Below are positions 33,080 through 45,100 of a DNA stretch of 64,000 nt, piece by piece. The DNA lies in the NCBI GenBank assembly GCA_015501595.1, contig JADNRX010000045.1, forward strand, positions 167,129-231,128, in the 5' to 3' direction. Each line of letters begins with the position of its first letter. Positions within the stretch are counted from its first letter, which is position 1. The stretch comes from Hymenopellis radicata. Taxonomy: Eukaryota; Basidiomycota; Agaricomycetes; Agaricales; Physalacriaceae. The notes beneath the pieces were generated by a model, which saw only the letters and a program-made list of their open reading frames with translations, was not told where the DNA came from and ran no database searches. A program made the position numbers and the translations under genes.

Positions 33080-35469
33080 GGGAGGAGAAAGGATTGTATT
33101 TATGACTGGTATATACTGTAGGTCTGTACAGTGTAAGCTTTAGTGTAAAGATCATGATCTGTATGTATGTTGTTACTTGATGCTTTGGACCAGACCTTCA
33201 TTATGGAGTCTAATTATGGAGTTACTAAGAGCTATTTTTCAAAATAGATTAGCAGGAGAGGAGAGGGTGAAGTGAAAAAAGTTCTTTGATATTCCTGGGA
33301 AGTAACATTCTCACGCCCGGCGTCACGATTCGCGGTCGCCGGTGGCTATGCCGATCCCCGGAGCTACGATTCGGGCCTCTCAGGGCTCAGGGCCCCCCCA
33401 AAACATCAAGATCGCCGCGAGACAGCTGATTCAGGCTCTCAAAGTAACCGAGCGAGAAACACGCGCGCACGCGCGCGCGCGCCTGACGCCGTAGCCCCCG
33501 TAGAGACCGTTCGACCGACAGAACGGGAGACAAAAGGATTCGCAGCAGCATGGGAAGGGAAGGGAATGGAAGAGATGAAGAATGGAAGCAAGGAAGGAAG
33601 GAGGGCGAAAAGGCGGGCATGAAGAAGAAGAGTGTCCCAAAACTTACTTGTTGCTACCGGTTTCCTGAGAATCCGAGTTGGTCGTCGAGGTCGTCGTCGT
33701 CGGTGCCATGCTTAAGAAAGGGATCAATAACGATAACGAGAACATAGCAAGGGTGAGTGAACATACACACGGGGGAAAGAGAGGGAAAGGGAGAGAATTG
33801 TAAGTTTTTTAATGAATGGGTGCGGTGCGAGGCTAAAGGAAAGTCTATCAAGCAATGTCTCCGTGGTGAACATATTAACGAAACAAACCAATTAGTGTAA
33901 ATCAGTGCGCGACGTGTAAAAGCAAGATGGCTGAACAGTATGAAGAGTCAATGACCGGTAAACGCGCTTTGAACGAAGAGGGAGACTATCACGAAGGGTT
34001 AGCTGGCAGGTCCGTCTTATAAGGTAGCCGTGTGATAGCCTAACGTCAAATATGGATAGTTCCATTCAATGAAGACCTACGCTCCGTAATCCACCGCGGC
34101 AACCCTAACAAACGTTAACATTGATCGGAGAGGTGGCGTACAAAGCCCTTGATTTGATGCTCCAGTCTGGACTCTACATTCATGATCCTCGCGGTCGCAA
34201 GCGATTGTGAGTGAATTTATTTGATGCTCTGCGAACTATCATCGCACCCCTCAAGGATACAATCGTCCTTTTAATAGTCTCCTCATATCTCTCGGCCAGG
34301 CAGCCGGGCGCGGTGATTGGAATCTGAACGGGAACTGCATCTGCAGAACAGATTGAGCGACATCGATCTCTTACTTCAACTCATTTTGTGAAGGACTACT
34401 AGCTGGCTGCGGCCAGCGCTAATGCAAGAAAAGCCGCTATCTCGTCAAAGTTGCACAACATGATCATGCATCAGTATTCTAGTAGTTGTCAGCAGACTGA
34501 TGGACGAGACCAGGCACCAAATGTACCAAAACGCGTATATCGAGGACCCCGATCCATGCTTCAACCATACTCAACTGGATGCGAGCGCAAAGTCAACAAA
34601 GGGACGGTAGACTGAGCTACCACCCCAGTTGTGGTCGAACATGAGAGAAACTCACATTCAGGTTCTGAAGACCCGGTGGACGAATACCTATGATCACATC
34701 TGAAGATGCCCGTCTAGTAGTCTCGTTACTCAGACTCGATGAGATGAAGGAAGACAGTCATTCCTTCCAGCACCGGTATCGCACCGGTAGCAATCACCCC
34801 GCCATTTTCCCCCACCGCGTTGTCCCTCTCATCCCCAGGCATATACAGCCGGGCCGCGTCTACTTTTTGATGTGATGGAACAGCGGAAGCGTTTCCAGGT
34901 GTCTTTACACGCATTGGAATGTTCGATCGCCTCGCTAACGAGTCGTACACGCTTGTGGATGGATTGGTAGAGCCTGTTCTGAACCAGGGTGTATTCCTTG
35001 AATCAAAAGTGGCTTCTTGTGTCCAGAAAACTTGTCCCCTGAATTTCCTCCAAGAGCAGGCAGAAGGCGGGATTCCTGACTAGTCTCTACTAAAACAGAC
35101 GCTACATACGACGATGACGGGGGGGAGACAACAAGCTCCATCATTCTCTGAATGTGGAAGATTCTGCTATCAGGATCTGCATTTCACGCGCTTCGCAGCA
35201 GAATACACTTTCTGGTTGGTGCTTAATGTACTGTTAAACACGAAGTAGATTGGAATAGAGAACAGACGCCATCAGGTCATGTCACCCATGAGTGGTGGCA
35301 CTGCCATAGATATCTAGAAGCTTGGGCGTTCACTATCATCGCCGCCATTCCGGCGCTACTACGAGGTGCTGGAATCGCGCTCGTTGCTGTAGGTGTAGCA
35401 GATCAGGGAACTGGGATTTCGCGTTTGGTGTACCGCCGCGTAAGTGCTCGTGACGAATACTCACCGTAG
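33080..35469. other. Intergenic, one possible first exon
   Basis: A minus-strand ATG at 33709 begins APTTTTSTTNSDSQETGSN and runs into a GTAAGT donor (exon 33648-33709), which looks like the first exon of a small gene, but no convincing later exon follows. Around 33455-33482 is a CG/CA microsatellite. Between 34700 and 35140 minus-strand frames are open (one with GNASAVPSHQKVDAARLYMP) but unrecognised. Nothing else seen. Confidence 0.3.
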
Positions 35470-38400
35470 TCAGGTGTTACACCCAATCTTGTTCAGCTGA
35501 CGATAACTCTGTGGCTGACGTGTAAATAGAAGGACGTCGCTGTTCTGGTGACAGTGCGGACGACGTATCAGGCGAAGTGGAATTGGGCGGGTCAGAAGGA
35601 ATTTGCGATGACGAGTCGCTGGGGTTCGCATTCTGGGATGGACTGTTTGTCGAAGGTGACGACTTCGGCGGTGGCGGGGTGCCTGCTCCACGTGTCAGCG
35701 TCGATGCAGCACTAGAAGCTGAGGGAGTCTGAGTGGGCCGGTTGCTTGAACCTGTCTTGGCCTGTCGAGCTCGTTCTGCCACCACTTTGGCGTTCTCCAA
35801 GGATCTCGTTTTCCTGCTCTTTCGTACGCTGCGCATCCCGAAGAAGTAAGTTCCTGCTGCTCAGCCAACTTGTCGTCAATCTCCTTCATCTTTCGAAGAT
35901 GTTCAGCTTTTTCTTCAGCTCTCTTCCTTTGGCGCGCGCCAGCTCCTTCTCCAGCCTGAGCGATTCCTGCTTCGCGTTCCTATCACACTCCTTGCAGCTT
36001 TTGGGAACTGGCTCACTGCACTTCCTCGACTCCCTTGACACATCGACCAGGGACGATAACCGGACATGGCATGTTAGAGTGATCCTGTAGTCGATGGCAT
36101 TTGGATGGGCAGACATGAAGCCCACAAGACGATTCGACTCCGCTTTAATTGCTCGTGAGTCACGGACAGAATTGAAGAGGCGGATTCATACGCACCAAAA
36201 CTCAGAACAACCACCATCTGGACAGTCAACGTCAAACTGGGCGATAGTCTTGATGACCGCAACACGGTCGGGAGGTTGTTGACACATCACGGATAGACCA
36301 TCATAGATATGACCGTCATGTTTGAGCATGGTGATGAGCTTTGTCCAGAGTTCACGACCTTTACGTGCGTGGGTAAAGGTATGTAAGTTGCCGATCATGA
36401 TCAACCCATTCCGCGCGCGCGAGAGCAACACGTTGACTCGTTCAGGTGATATATGAAGCCGATATTGTTAGCAGCAAGACACGACGATGATGTCGTTCTC
36501 CTCGCCTTGGTAATGATCTGTATGACAGTTACTGAACAAAAATGCAGTTTCGACATGAATCATACTTACCCATCGTTGCCAGCCTGAACGGATTCTTACC
36601 AGCTAGCAGCCCCCGGCTGAAATACGCCAGTCTGTATGAGGTCAAAAGAATCCAGGTCGTTCAGCACCGGATCAGTTTTAGCTGGTCTCTCAGCTTCTGC
36701 AGTTGACCCAGATACGGAGTCAAAACGACGGTCTCGCGGCTACTGTTGAGCAAGGTACCGGACTATCCTAAGGACCATATGAGCTTTGAACGTATTCTGC
36801 TTCGAAGACTTCGATTCGAGGTCCCGCTTGTCGGCGATGGCAGCGTCGTTATCCTCAGAATGGGCATGATTAATGAAGATGATATTATCCTGTAGGCCTT
36901 GGATATCGGTTCTTCGTCTTTGGAGCATCCACAAGATCAGGATAAGTGACGGCACGAATAAGAGCAGAAATCTCGGGAACGCATCTGATGTTGGGCGACA
37001 AGGGTATGGTGAGGATAACCTTTGATGACGAGCCGCTCAAACAAAGAACAGTTGAGAGCATAACCGTCTCCCTTCTCGACTGTCAGGTTATAATTATTAA
37101 CCTTTGAGCGAAGCTGCCTATAAAGACTGTTAGGATGCAAACATAAGCGAAAACGAGGGCTGCACTTGTGATCGCCAATAAGAATTAACTGTCCAGTCGA
37201 CAGACCTAGGGCAGTAATAACATGACTCTCTAGTAGAATCTCAGCGCCTGCCTCCTCCACCAAGACAACTTGTGGACCCGCCTCTTGGATGTCACTTGCG
37301 TACTTCGCTGCCGTTGTTGTCGTACAACGAATGATCCTTTTCCCCCGAAGCAAAGCAACGTCACGCTCCCTGAACTTTGCCGCCCATTCGTCCTGCGTCG
37401 CGTCGTATCTTTGTGCTCTATCGTAAACGAGATCAATTTGTTCCATCATTATCTCCTGCGTCCACTTCCCCTCCAGTGCCTTCCGTTCATTCTTTTTAAG
37501 ACGCCAAATGGCCTGCGCCGCGCGTACACTGGGTTCCTTTGAAAATGCTCCCGCATCCTGTCCAGCTCGCCACCGTTTGAGGAGATCGTATTCGTCCACC
37601 TCCTTGGCTTTCTTCCCAACACCCCGCATCCCATCATCAGAAACAGGGAGTGGTTTAGAACCCAGGCATGCTTCTGGTCCGATTCGGCATATTTTCTCGC
37701 GGTTTGGATAAGCGTCGTCTCTGCGACACGTGTCGTGGTCGGACAGCTGAATTCCACGACAAAACTCTTCTTGTCGGACTGACGTATGGCAGCCACGACG
37801 CATGTGGTGCGACCAATCAGACCCGGCTGGCGGAAGACGATCTCCTTGAGGGTGTACTTCACGTCCTCGATCTCCGTTTTCCGGTTGAAAGAAATTCGGC
37901 TCTTCAAATTCCAGGTGCGTCCACAAGTCTTCGTTCCGAACAGAAGAGGAGAGGAACTGATTGAACGATGTCTCGAGGATACGAGCACGAGTCGCTGCGT
38001 CACGTTTGACTTGCTCAATGAGCGTATGATCGCCTCTGCTGAACTGATGGGAGCGCGTCTGATTATGAAGGAGTATTAGTTGCGTGCGGGAAGTCGACTT
38101 TCTACCTAATCGAACCATTTCATGTTCGGGAATGCCAACATCGAGAAGATCTTCAAGAAATTGGACCAGGGCATGATTGGTGTAGCAAACGACAAGGATG
38201 ATTTGGTCGGAAAAATCGCATATGAACTTGGCCAATAATGTGCCGATGAAAGACTTTCCGGTACCTAGAAAGTTGAGATGCGTTAGACGACGTCGCGACC
38301 AGTTTGTCTAGAATTCATACCAGGAGGACCTTGAGTAATGGACAACTGCTGAGTTAGACCGGAAGGCAGCGACTTGGCTTGGGCCTTGTCGAGAATAATT

Positions 38401-39814
38401 TTGGAGGCCGAGCAGGCACTAATGTCTAGTCCCGGGTTGGCAGAAAGTGTGGAAATTCACGACGCTAATAAAGGCGGGTGGGACAGCATGCCGACGTCTT
38501 TTCCATCCTTCCAAAAGAGAATCTCCTCCACTAGGGGCAATTCCTTCATGCGCTTCAAGGTGAGGAGAATCGGCTCAAAAGAAAACAGAGCCGTATCGGC
38601 CCGTATCCATTTGCAAGAGCTGAAAGTTATTTGTACTCTTCGCTAAGTTCAAAAGCGGATTTGACGGATGCTTGTGCCCCAAGCGTAGGGATGATCTGGG
38701 GTAGCTTCTTGGAGGGAGACTTTCATCTCGACGGATGGATGGGAGCGACTACCTCACCATCTACCAAGAGGCAGGTTAGCGACTGGTCCTTGAACATCTT
38801 ACTCCTATCGTTCTTGGCAAAGAATGCCTTCCATACTTCGGGAGCGAGCTCAGCTGGGGCAAGTCTTCTAGAAACTCGAATATCAATCCCCATTTCGTCC
38901 TGCGTGTAGGAGGGCCCATGTCCACACCGACAAGCTGCATGCTCTTCATGTTGAAACCTCTATGCTTCTTTCCCTTCTGCTTTCCTAACGCGACGTGCAC
39001 CTCATCCCGCAGCTTGCTAAGCATGTTCGCCCGAATCAGCCGGAACTGATTGTCAAGGTATATCGCCTCCCTCAGATTCTCCGTCGAAGGATTATCTATA
39101 GCGTCACTTGTACGTAGAAACGGAGCCGCCGTCGACGCCACTTCCTGGACAGGGGGAAGAACCGAAATTTGTCGGAAATCCGCAAAATCATTGTCATGGC
39201 GGCCCCCCGAAGGGTTTGCTTCTTGTGTAGCGGCAATGGGGGGAGCCGATAGGATGGCAATGGTGTTTTAGATCCGTGACCCAATCCCACGAACGTCGAG
39301 ATGCGTGGAAGAGAGGAGGAGCGGTTCCACATCCTCGGCTAGCGATAGATGGGAGAGATGGCATCGCTGCATATGAGTAGGAGCTCCAGGAGGACAAGCA
39401 TGTCTGGGCCCAGGCTGAGATTCTTGTCCTTGAATGCACCGATGAGGGCGTTCCAAAAGATCGGCGGCTCAACGATCGCTTTCAAAGTCTTTTGTATGAG
39501 CCACCGCTGATGGACTTTATCTTGGGCGCCTGAAGATAGGCGAGCAGGTCACTCGCGTGCCCGTCCAAGAAAGCGAGGGAGAGATCGGTGCGTAGGGCTG
39601 CCTGAATGGTATCCAAACCATCGCTTTACCGCTCAAAACGAGTTTCCAAGTACTTGTTCAGCTTCACTGTGCGGGCTGGGGCAGCCATGGCACGCCTCAG
39701 ACTAGAGCAGGCCAACACGGCACGAGCACAATGTGGGCACTGGGAAGCAAGTCGTACCCGGACCCGCATCGGACCGGAGAAGCAATCGAAAATGCAGATT
39801 TCAACCTGAACCAT
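35470..39814 (-). pseudogene. NFX1-type superfamily 1 helicase gene, broken
   Basis: Read right to left. N-terminal part has TRFER, an in-frame stop, then DTIQAALRTDLSLAFLDGHA, KAIVEPPIFWNALIGAFKDK in another frame and LAEDVEPLLLSSTHLDVRG in a third. The middle has NDFADFRQISVLPPVQEV and GVDMGPPTRRTKWGLIFEFL. The helicase core is recognisable: QGPPG/TGKS (Walker A, split by an intron at 38265-38320), VVCYTNHALVQFLEDLL, VVLVEEAGAEILLESHVITA (Walker B region), LILIGDHK/QLRSKVNNY over an intron near 37110-37156, then DIQGLQDNIIFINHAHSEDN, VVLTPYLGQL, ARARNGLIMIGNLHTF and a C-terminal coiled coil RLEKELARAKGRELKKKL. This matches NFX1/ZNFX1-like fungal helicases. At least four frame changes and several stops, plus a foreign insertion near 37.65-37.89 kb, show it is inactive. 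Introns are retained, so it is not a processed copy. Confidence 0.8.
37650..37886 (-). pseudogene. FunK1-type fungal protein kinase fragment inside the helicase pseudogene
   Basis: In a frame different from the helicase the minus strand reads DVKYTLKEIVFRQPGLIGRT, CVVAAIRQSDKKSFVVEFSC, PTTTRVAETTLIQTARKYAE and HAWVLNHSLF. This fits the N-lobe of the fungal-specific FunK1 kinase family: glycine-loop remnant GLIGRT (normally GRGT), then a beta strand where Lys is expected (VVEFS here, normally VVK.SW), then R.AE of helix C. It interrupts the helicase between EEPNFF and PVSDDG. The helicase frame happens to remain open across it. Only about 80 residues are present; no catalytic loop. Confidence 0.6.
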
Positions 39815-40041
39815 CCTGCCTACGATACACTTGGAGAATGTGGCAAAGCCGAGCTAGCCGGAATAAGTCTTGAAAGAGCTGACAAGCGCTAGTACAAGCG
39901 CTAGTAACCATTGTCATGTTCGCGAAAGAGTGTCCTTATGTTGGACCTTTGAAACTGTTTGAAACTTTTGAGCGTCGATCAAGAGCCACGTGTATTGTGC
40001 CTTATTTGACCAAGGTCAAACCAAGGTATCGTCAAGACGCC

Positions 40042-41239
40042 ATGCCGCCAGTGGGAAGAGATGCTCCATTTGGTGCAGCCTCATCTCTACCTGTCGAACT
40101 CTTCGACCGTATCTTACAACAGGCGTTGTATCCCAGAGACCCTGTTCACCGCGCCCAAGCTGGTCTAGTCAACACCGCTTTCCGCCAGCTCACTCTCCCT
40201 ACGGCATTTTACAGTATATCATGTGGCCATCCATCATCCTTCACGCGAAGCATTCGTCAGTGGAACTATCAGCTTTCCGCACATCCCAATATTGCCTGCT
40301 GTGTTCGCGCCATTCGAGTCAATGGTCCTGTATTGGGTCCTGTTCCTCAATTGCGGCGCCTTATAATGTTATGCAGTGACGGTTTCACTCTTCATACAAT
40401 CCTGTTCTCTGAAGTGAATCTGGATGCTATAACCGAATCTCATGTCTTCAATGACATTGTATCTCCCTTCTCCACTATCATCCTCTCTGGCCGTTGTATC
40501 GTTACGGACATGCAGGTTGCGCGTATCCTCTCTGGGGCCCCGTGTTTGGAGGAGGTTCGGCTAGGGGACACAGAAGATCATATTGAGTTTCGTGCCCTCA
40601 ATGATCTTCAACTGGTGGCCCAGCACGGCTGTACTACCTCTAGCATCCGTCGCATATCTGTGGCATTGAGCCCTGATTCAGATGCTGGCCTTCTTCGTGT
40701 TCTCGCTTGTTTACAGAGGGTTGCCGGATGGTGCTTAACTACTCTGCATCTGGACATTTCGGGAGAGGCTTCAGTGGGCGCGAAGGAACTCATTGAAACC
40801 GCTTCGAGGTCACTCGTCAGGTTAGACCTCATCATCAGCCATGGACGTGAGTGATGTTTCCCTTCGATTATCCTCCGTTTTTCCTTATCATGTTCTAGTT
40901 ATGAGTGATTCGGCGTTTTCACTTCGGACCTGTGATCAGTTGGAGATTGTAACTCTGCACTTCAACTACGAGGATACACATGTGTTGATCGCCATCATAC
41001 AAAGCATACCTCGCACACACTTCCTCAAATATTTGAATATCCACATCGATGTTCAAGAACCTGATATGTCGGGATGGTCGGAATTAGGGCACCACTTGCG
41101 GCGTACAGGATTGCATGATATTTCTATTCTCCTCTTCTGCGATGCAACCAATGCTCTAGACTGGGAAATGCAGGTTGTAGATGTAGAGCAGGCCTTGAAC
41201 TCTTGTACCGATTATGGACTTACTGTCGACTTATGTTGA
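40042..41239 (+). CDS. F-box-like protein, two exons (381 aa)
   Basis: Start ATG at 40042 (CGCCATGCC). Exons 40042-40846 and 40899-41239, with a 52-bp intron (GTGAGT to TTCTAG); 1146 nt. Residues about 13-58 form a short F-box-like start: SSLPVELFDRILQQALYPRD followed by LVNTAFRQLTLPTAFYSI. There is no coiled-coil lead-in, unlike the two larger F-box proteins in the window. The rest is Leu-rich with fungal LRR-like pieces (ARILSGAPCLEEVRLGD, LRVLACLQRVAGWCLTTLHL, LEIVTLHFNYEDTHVLIAII). Likely a ubiquitin-ligase adaptor or a structural relative; substrate unknown. Head-to-head with the broken helicase. Confidence 0.7.
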
Positions 41240-41744
41240 AGTATTATTTGTAGTCTCACTATATTCATGGAGGACTCCTATTTGCTCTGTCTCTCTCTGT
41301 TCCATGATGCAGCTCAGGATGACCAGCATCGTCAACGAACTGAATGACTTAGATGTCGTTCTACTATCACAGGCAGTGAAGATAGATGCCGGAGTCAATG
41401 TTTGTTTGTCCATTTTCTGTGCATTTTCAATGCTTATAACCGGATACAGGCTATGCCCCCCAAGGCCTTGTCTTCGCCAATCGGGCAGAAAGCCCTCATC
41501 TGGTCTACTGTACTATTACGACCTAGTCTTCATGGGGTGTTACCCGTTATGCATACTCTTCACAGACGTTGCTCTTCATTCAGGGTCCAATTTCCTTATA
41601 TGGACAGGCGGGAGCGGCGGCAATAGCCGCCGCCTTAAAAAATTTCCTTTTTAGGCCTTACCTGAGGCCCAATTTTGGCCGTTATGCGTTATGGTAGCAT
41701 GAACTCTTCATTTCACAGGCCCCCGTTACCCGTTATGCGAAGAC
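41240..41744. other. Spacer with GC hairpin
   Basis: Contains the perfect 8-bp hairpin GCGGCGGC-AATA-GCCGCCGC at 41614-41633. The words GTTACCCGTTATGC occur twice (about 41539 and 41726), suggesting a short direct duplication around the hairpin. No gene. Confidence 0.4.
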
Positions 41745-42131
41745 TTGCGTGTAATAGTACAGTATCTGCCCACCCGCACCTCAGGCCGCCATGCACCAAA
41801 ACTTCATAACCTTCATCTGGATTATTACGTGAACGACGCATATCGACAGCTTCTGTCCTTTCGTGCGGACTCCCTTAGGGTTCATAAACTGTTCACCACT
41901 CTAAAGAAATGTTACTACATCGCGATCTGTCCATTGCAACACCCTTTCAACTGGGTTAACTATCAAAATGCAAAAAACGATATACTGACCCGCTTCTTAC
42001 CAAAAACCGCACGCGATGTTGAATCCCTTGTATGGTTCGGCAATGTCGTTGTTTTCAAGACGGAACAATCCTTTGTCGTTGATATCGCCCAAGAAGACAT
42101 TCCGCAGGTTGTAAATGCAGTTGCATCGTGA
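41745..42131 (+). CDS. Hypothetical ORF (128 aa)
   Basis: Reads like protein, with KLHNLHLDYYVNDAYRQLLS and the C-terminal DVESLVWFGNVVVFKTEQSF followed by VDIAQEDIPQVVNAV. It lies downstream of the F-box-like gene on the same strand and could be an exon or relic of a related LRR-type protein. No domain recognised, and no clear start context or upstream exon. Confidence 0.25.
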   Translation: MRVIVQYLPTRTSGRHAPKLHNLHLDYYVNDAYRQLLSFRADSLRVHKLFTTLKKCYYIAICPLQHPFNWVNYQNAKNDILTRFLPKTARDVESLVWFGNVVVFKTEQSFVVDIAQEDIPQVVNAVAS

Positions 42132-45100
42132 GTTTTGCCAGCAGAAAGGCCGATTCATGCCTTATTACCCTGCCGCAGATTCACGAACGAGTACCTGAAC
42201 AACTTCGATGTACACTGGGTGCGTGATTGTCTTATACAGAGATGGTGTATGTCACAATCTGACCTTCCACAGTCATCACTTTGTCGGTCTACTGTACGGA
42301 AATCAGGACAACTGGCGTGGTTTGACATATACGAGGGTAAATATGATTCAGATTAAAGGAAGAAGCTGCAGTAATACGAGGCAGGGTACCTCGCATTGCG
42401 GCGCTATGTAACACCAGTACTAGAGTCAATAGCACTTGCTTCCTGCAGACTTGGGTAAGGGCGCCGTACCGTATATCGGTAGCGTTATCCAACAATCTCT
42501 TTCGCCACGTCTCGCGCCTGCAGGTTGGAAAGGAAGTCGGTGGTGACAAAAGCAATGGACGTCACAGATTAACTGAGTTCGTTCGTAGAGTGTTGTTCGA
42601 TTGCGCGGGTGGAAGGTACTAGCTGATATGAGCTTTGATCTCCTCAACTGCCAAGGTAGTGACACCCACTGGGACGACTGCTTCAGTTGGGCGGGTGCCA
42701 ACTGGTATTGTGATCTAGTAGCAGCCATAAGTTTGATACGAGCAGTAACAAGACAGACGTACTGGTCTTTTCCGTAACCTTGTTGATCGCAAATTGAACG
42801 TCCAGTCCTGAGCTTTCCAGGTGCGACGGGAAGAGAAATGGCGTCCAGAGCAGCAGTAATCAGCGCCAGTATCGCAAGGGTCCTCGTGTCCGTGTTCGGT
42901 CACATTCAAGTTAAAGTTGAGTGTGGCGCATTAATCCGTTAACGTCGTTGTCCAAGCAGCAGTGAGAAGTCCGCAATGTGCGCGCAGAAGCTAATATCCG
43001 CTGCTCACTGCTGCCGTTATGTTGAGCCTGGGAAGGGTTGTTAGTCTAGGAATTTACGCAGACTAAGGCACATACTAGAAAACGAGTTCGCCGTTGATTC
43101 ACCAAATACGGAATTACCGCCGAACGAGGTGAGATCTAGATCGCTATCAAAAGGCGCGAATTATCCGATTGGTGGAATTCGGGCAGGACGGCTACATGTT
43201 CACGTCCGGGTCCGGGTCTGGGCAGTGGCGTCGTGGATATTCGTCCTGGCGAAACGTAGAGGCGGCGCAGCCACCTTGAGAGCAATTCTACGAGGCAGAG
43301 ATGAGAAATAGCATTAAAATGAGTCCGTAGCACGTACCGTCATAATTGAGGGCAGATTTAAGGCTAACCGCAAGTTTCACTTCAGAATACGAGGAGTAAG
43401 GTTGAGACGCACTGCGTTCTCGAGACAGAATCAGACGTTCGTCAGGGAAAGCAAACTGTGCTCAAGGGTCGTTGTCATTCAAACAGTCCAACATGACGCG
43501 GCGGGAGCAGGACGGCTAGCGCAGAGATTCTGGAGGCCTGGAAGCGGCCGACGAGTTTCCAAGGGTATTTCCGGCCTCAAATAGATCAAATCAGAGATCT
43601 ATACTTCTCGTATTGATGGGAATCTTGATGTTGAAACCCTGTTCAAAGAATGTCAGAAATAGTCACGAAAATGAACGGATAACCTACACCTTTTTCCAGA
43701 TCCAAAAGCCGGGCCGGCGAAGCCAATCACACCGCATACATTCAGGAACTTGTCTCCAGAGGGCAGAAGTATTGACGCGTGTGTTTCCTAGTTGTAACGT
43801 TGCGATACGAGGCGGCGAAGCCGCCTGAATGTTCTTGGATGATTTTGAACGTTACGGAAGCGATAATCAGCCGGTATCGTACCAATACCCAAATGGAGAC
43901 GACTGCTGTGAAATTATTAGAATTTCAGTTCTCAAAGAATGGCAAAATACGCACTTTGCCCTGAACCTTGAACCCGGTTCAGAGAGGACACCAGAGACAG
44001 AATACTTCACCGAAGCAAACTTCTGCACTTATCTCATCATCAAACAGCTCAGAAAACGGCTATTAAATAACGCACTTTTTCTGAAATCCAAAAGCCTGCC
44101 CGGCGAGGGCATCCACGCTGCCCGGATCTGCCGTGGCGTTCTGAAGCGTTGTACCAGAGAAGAAAGTCGATTTCGTTGTCCCTCGAAGGTGCTGACGCGT
44201 CGAAGTTGAAATCCAAGTTGAAGATCATCGTGGTTCACGGACAAGGTTGAACTTCCTCATTAGGCGTCGTTGTGATCGACGTCCTCCTCAGCGCTGAACC
44301 ACCACGTCTTTTCAGACGCTGAGCTATCTGAACCCACGGCGCCCTTGAACCTGTCCAATGTTAAGTTCCTGGGCTTATTGGAGATGAAATCTGGGAACGA
44401 CTCACCGGGAACGCGTTGAAATTCAGCTTTGACGCTGAAGAGGACGTTATTCAGCTTTTTGTCGACAAAGGGGATTACGACACACCTTTGGCCATTCTCT
44501 TGAGATACAAGCCTATAGAAACATGGCTCTATACTCGTCTGGCCTCTCCTGATTTCCTACCGCGATTCTTGACGACTTGAAGAATGGACAATTCGTGAGT
44601 GGGACGTGTTACTTCACTCTGGGGTTCTGAAGATGAACTTACCGTTCTAGTTCGTCTCTTCTGACTGATCTTGGAACTCGATATTGGCGGTGAATAGACG
44701 GAAAGGTTGCTCGCAAACGGCGTTGAAGACTGGCGAGGAGAACAGCGGAGGGTAAGCGGAGGGTAAGGAAGGGTGACGAGATCCTTCAGCCGTGTGCTCT
44801 CGGCTACAGTTGGTAAGACTGTTTCTCCGCTTTTCGACCGTCACTTACGCGTTTCCAAGCTCCGTTCTTCGGATACCCTGACCGTACTTTTGGGTGGCTC
44901 TGTACATTTACCTCTAATGCAATACACTTTCTTTTATGTGGCTGAGCCGGAATACCCCCTCTACACGATGCACGACTGCGATTCTCTCTCTCGCAAACGC
45001 GCCCAGAATCGGCGAAATGCAGTGATGTGGCGCGGCATCACTCCTATCAACTTTGCAATATTACGCGCCACGGGTCTCGTCTTCGCCGTCTGTATTCTGG

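Noticed and set aside
33455..33482. CG/CA dinucleotide run as a regulatory element
   Set aside because: Simple microsatellite; nothing points to function.
38065..38105. Additional intron in the helicase after VRLG
   Set aside because: The reading through KSTSRTQ matches the family, so no splicing is needed there.
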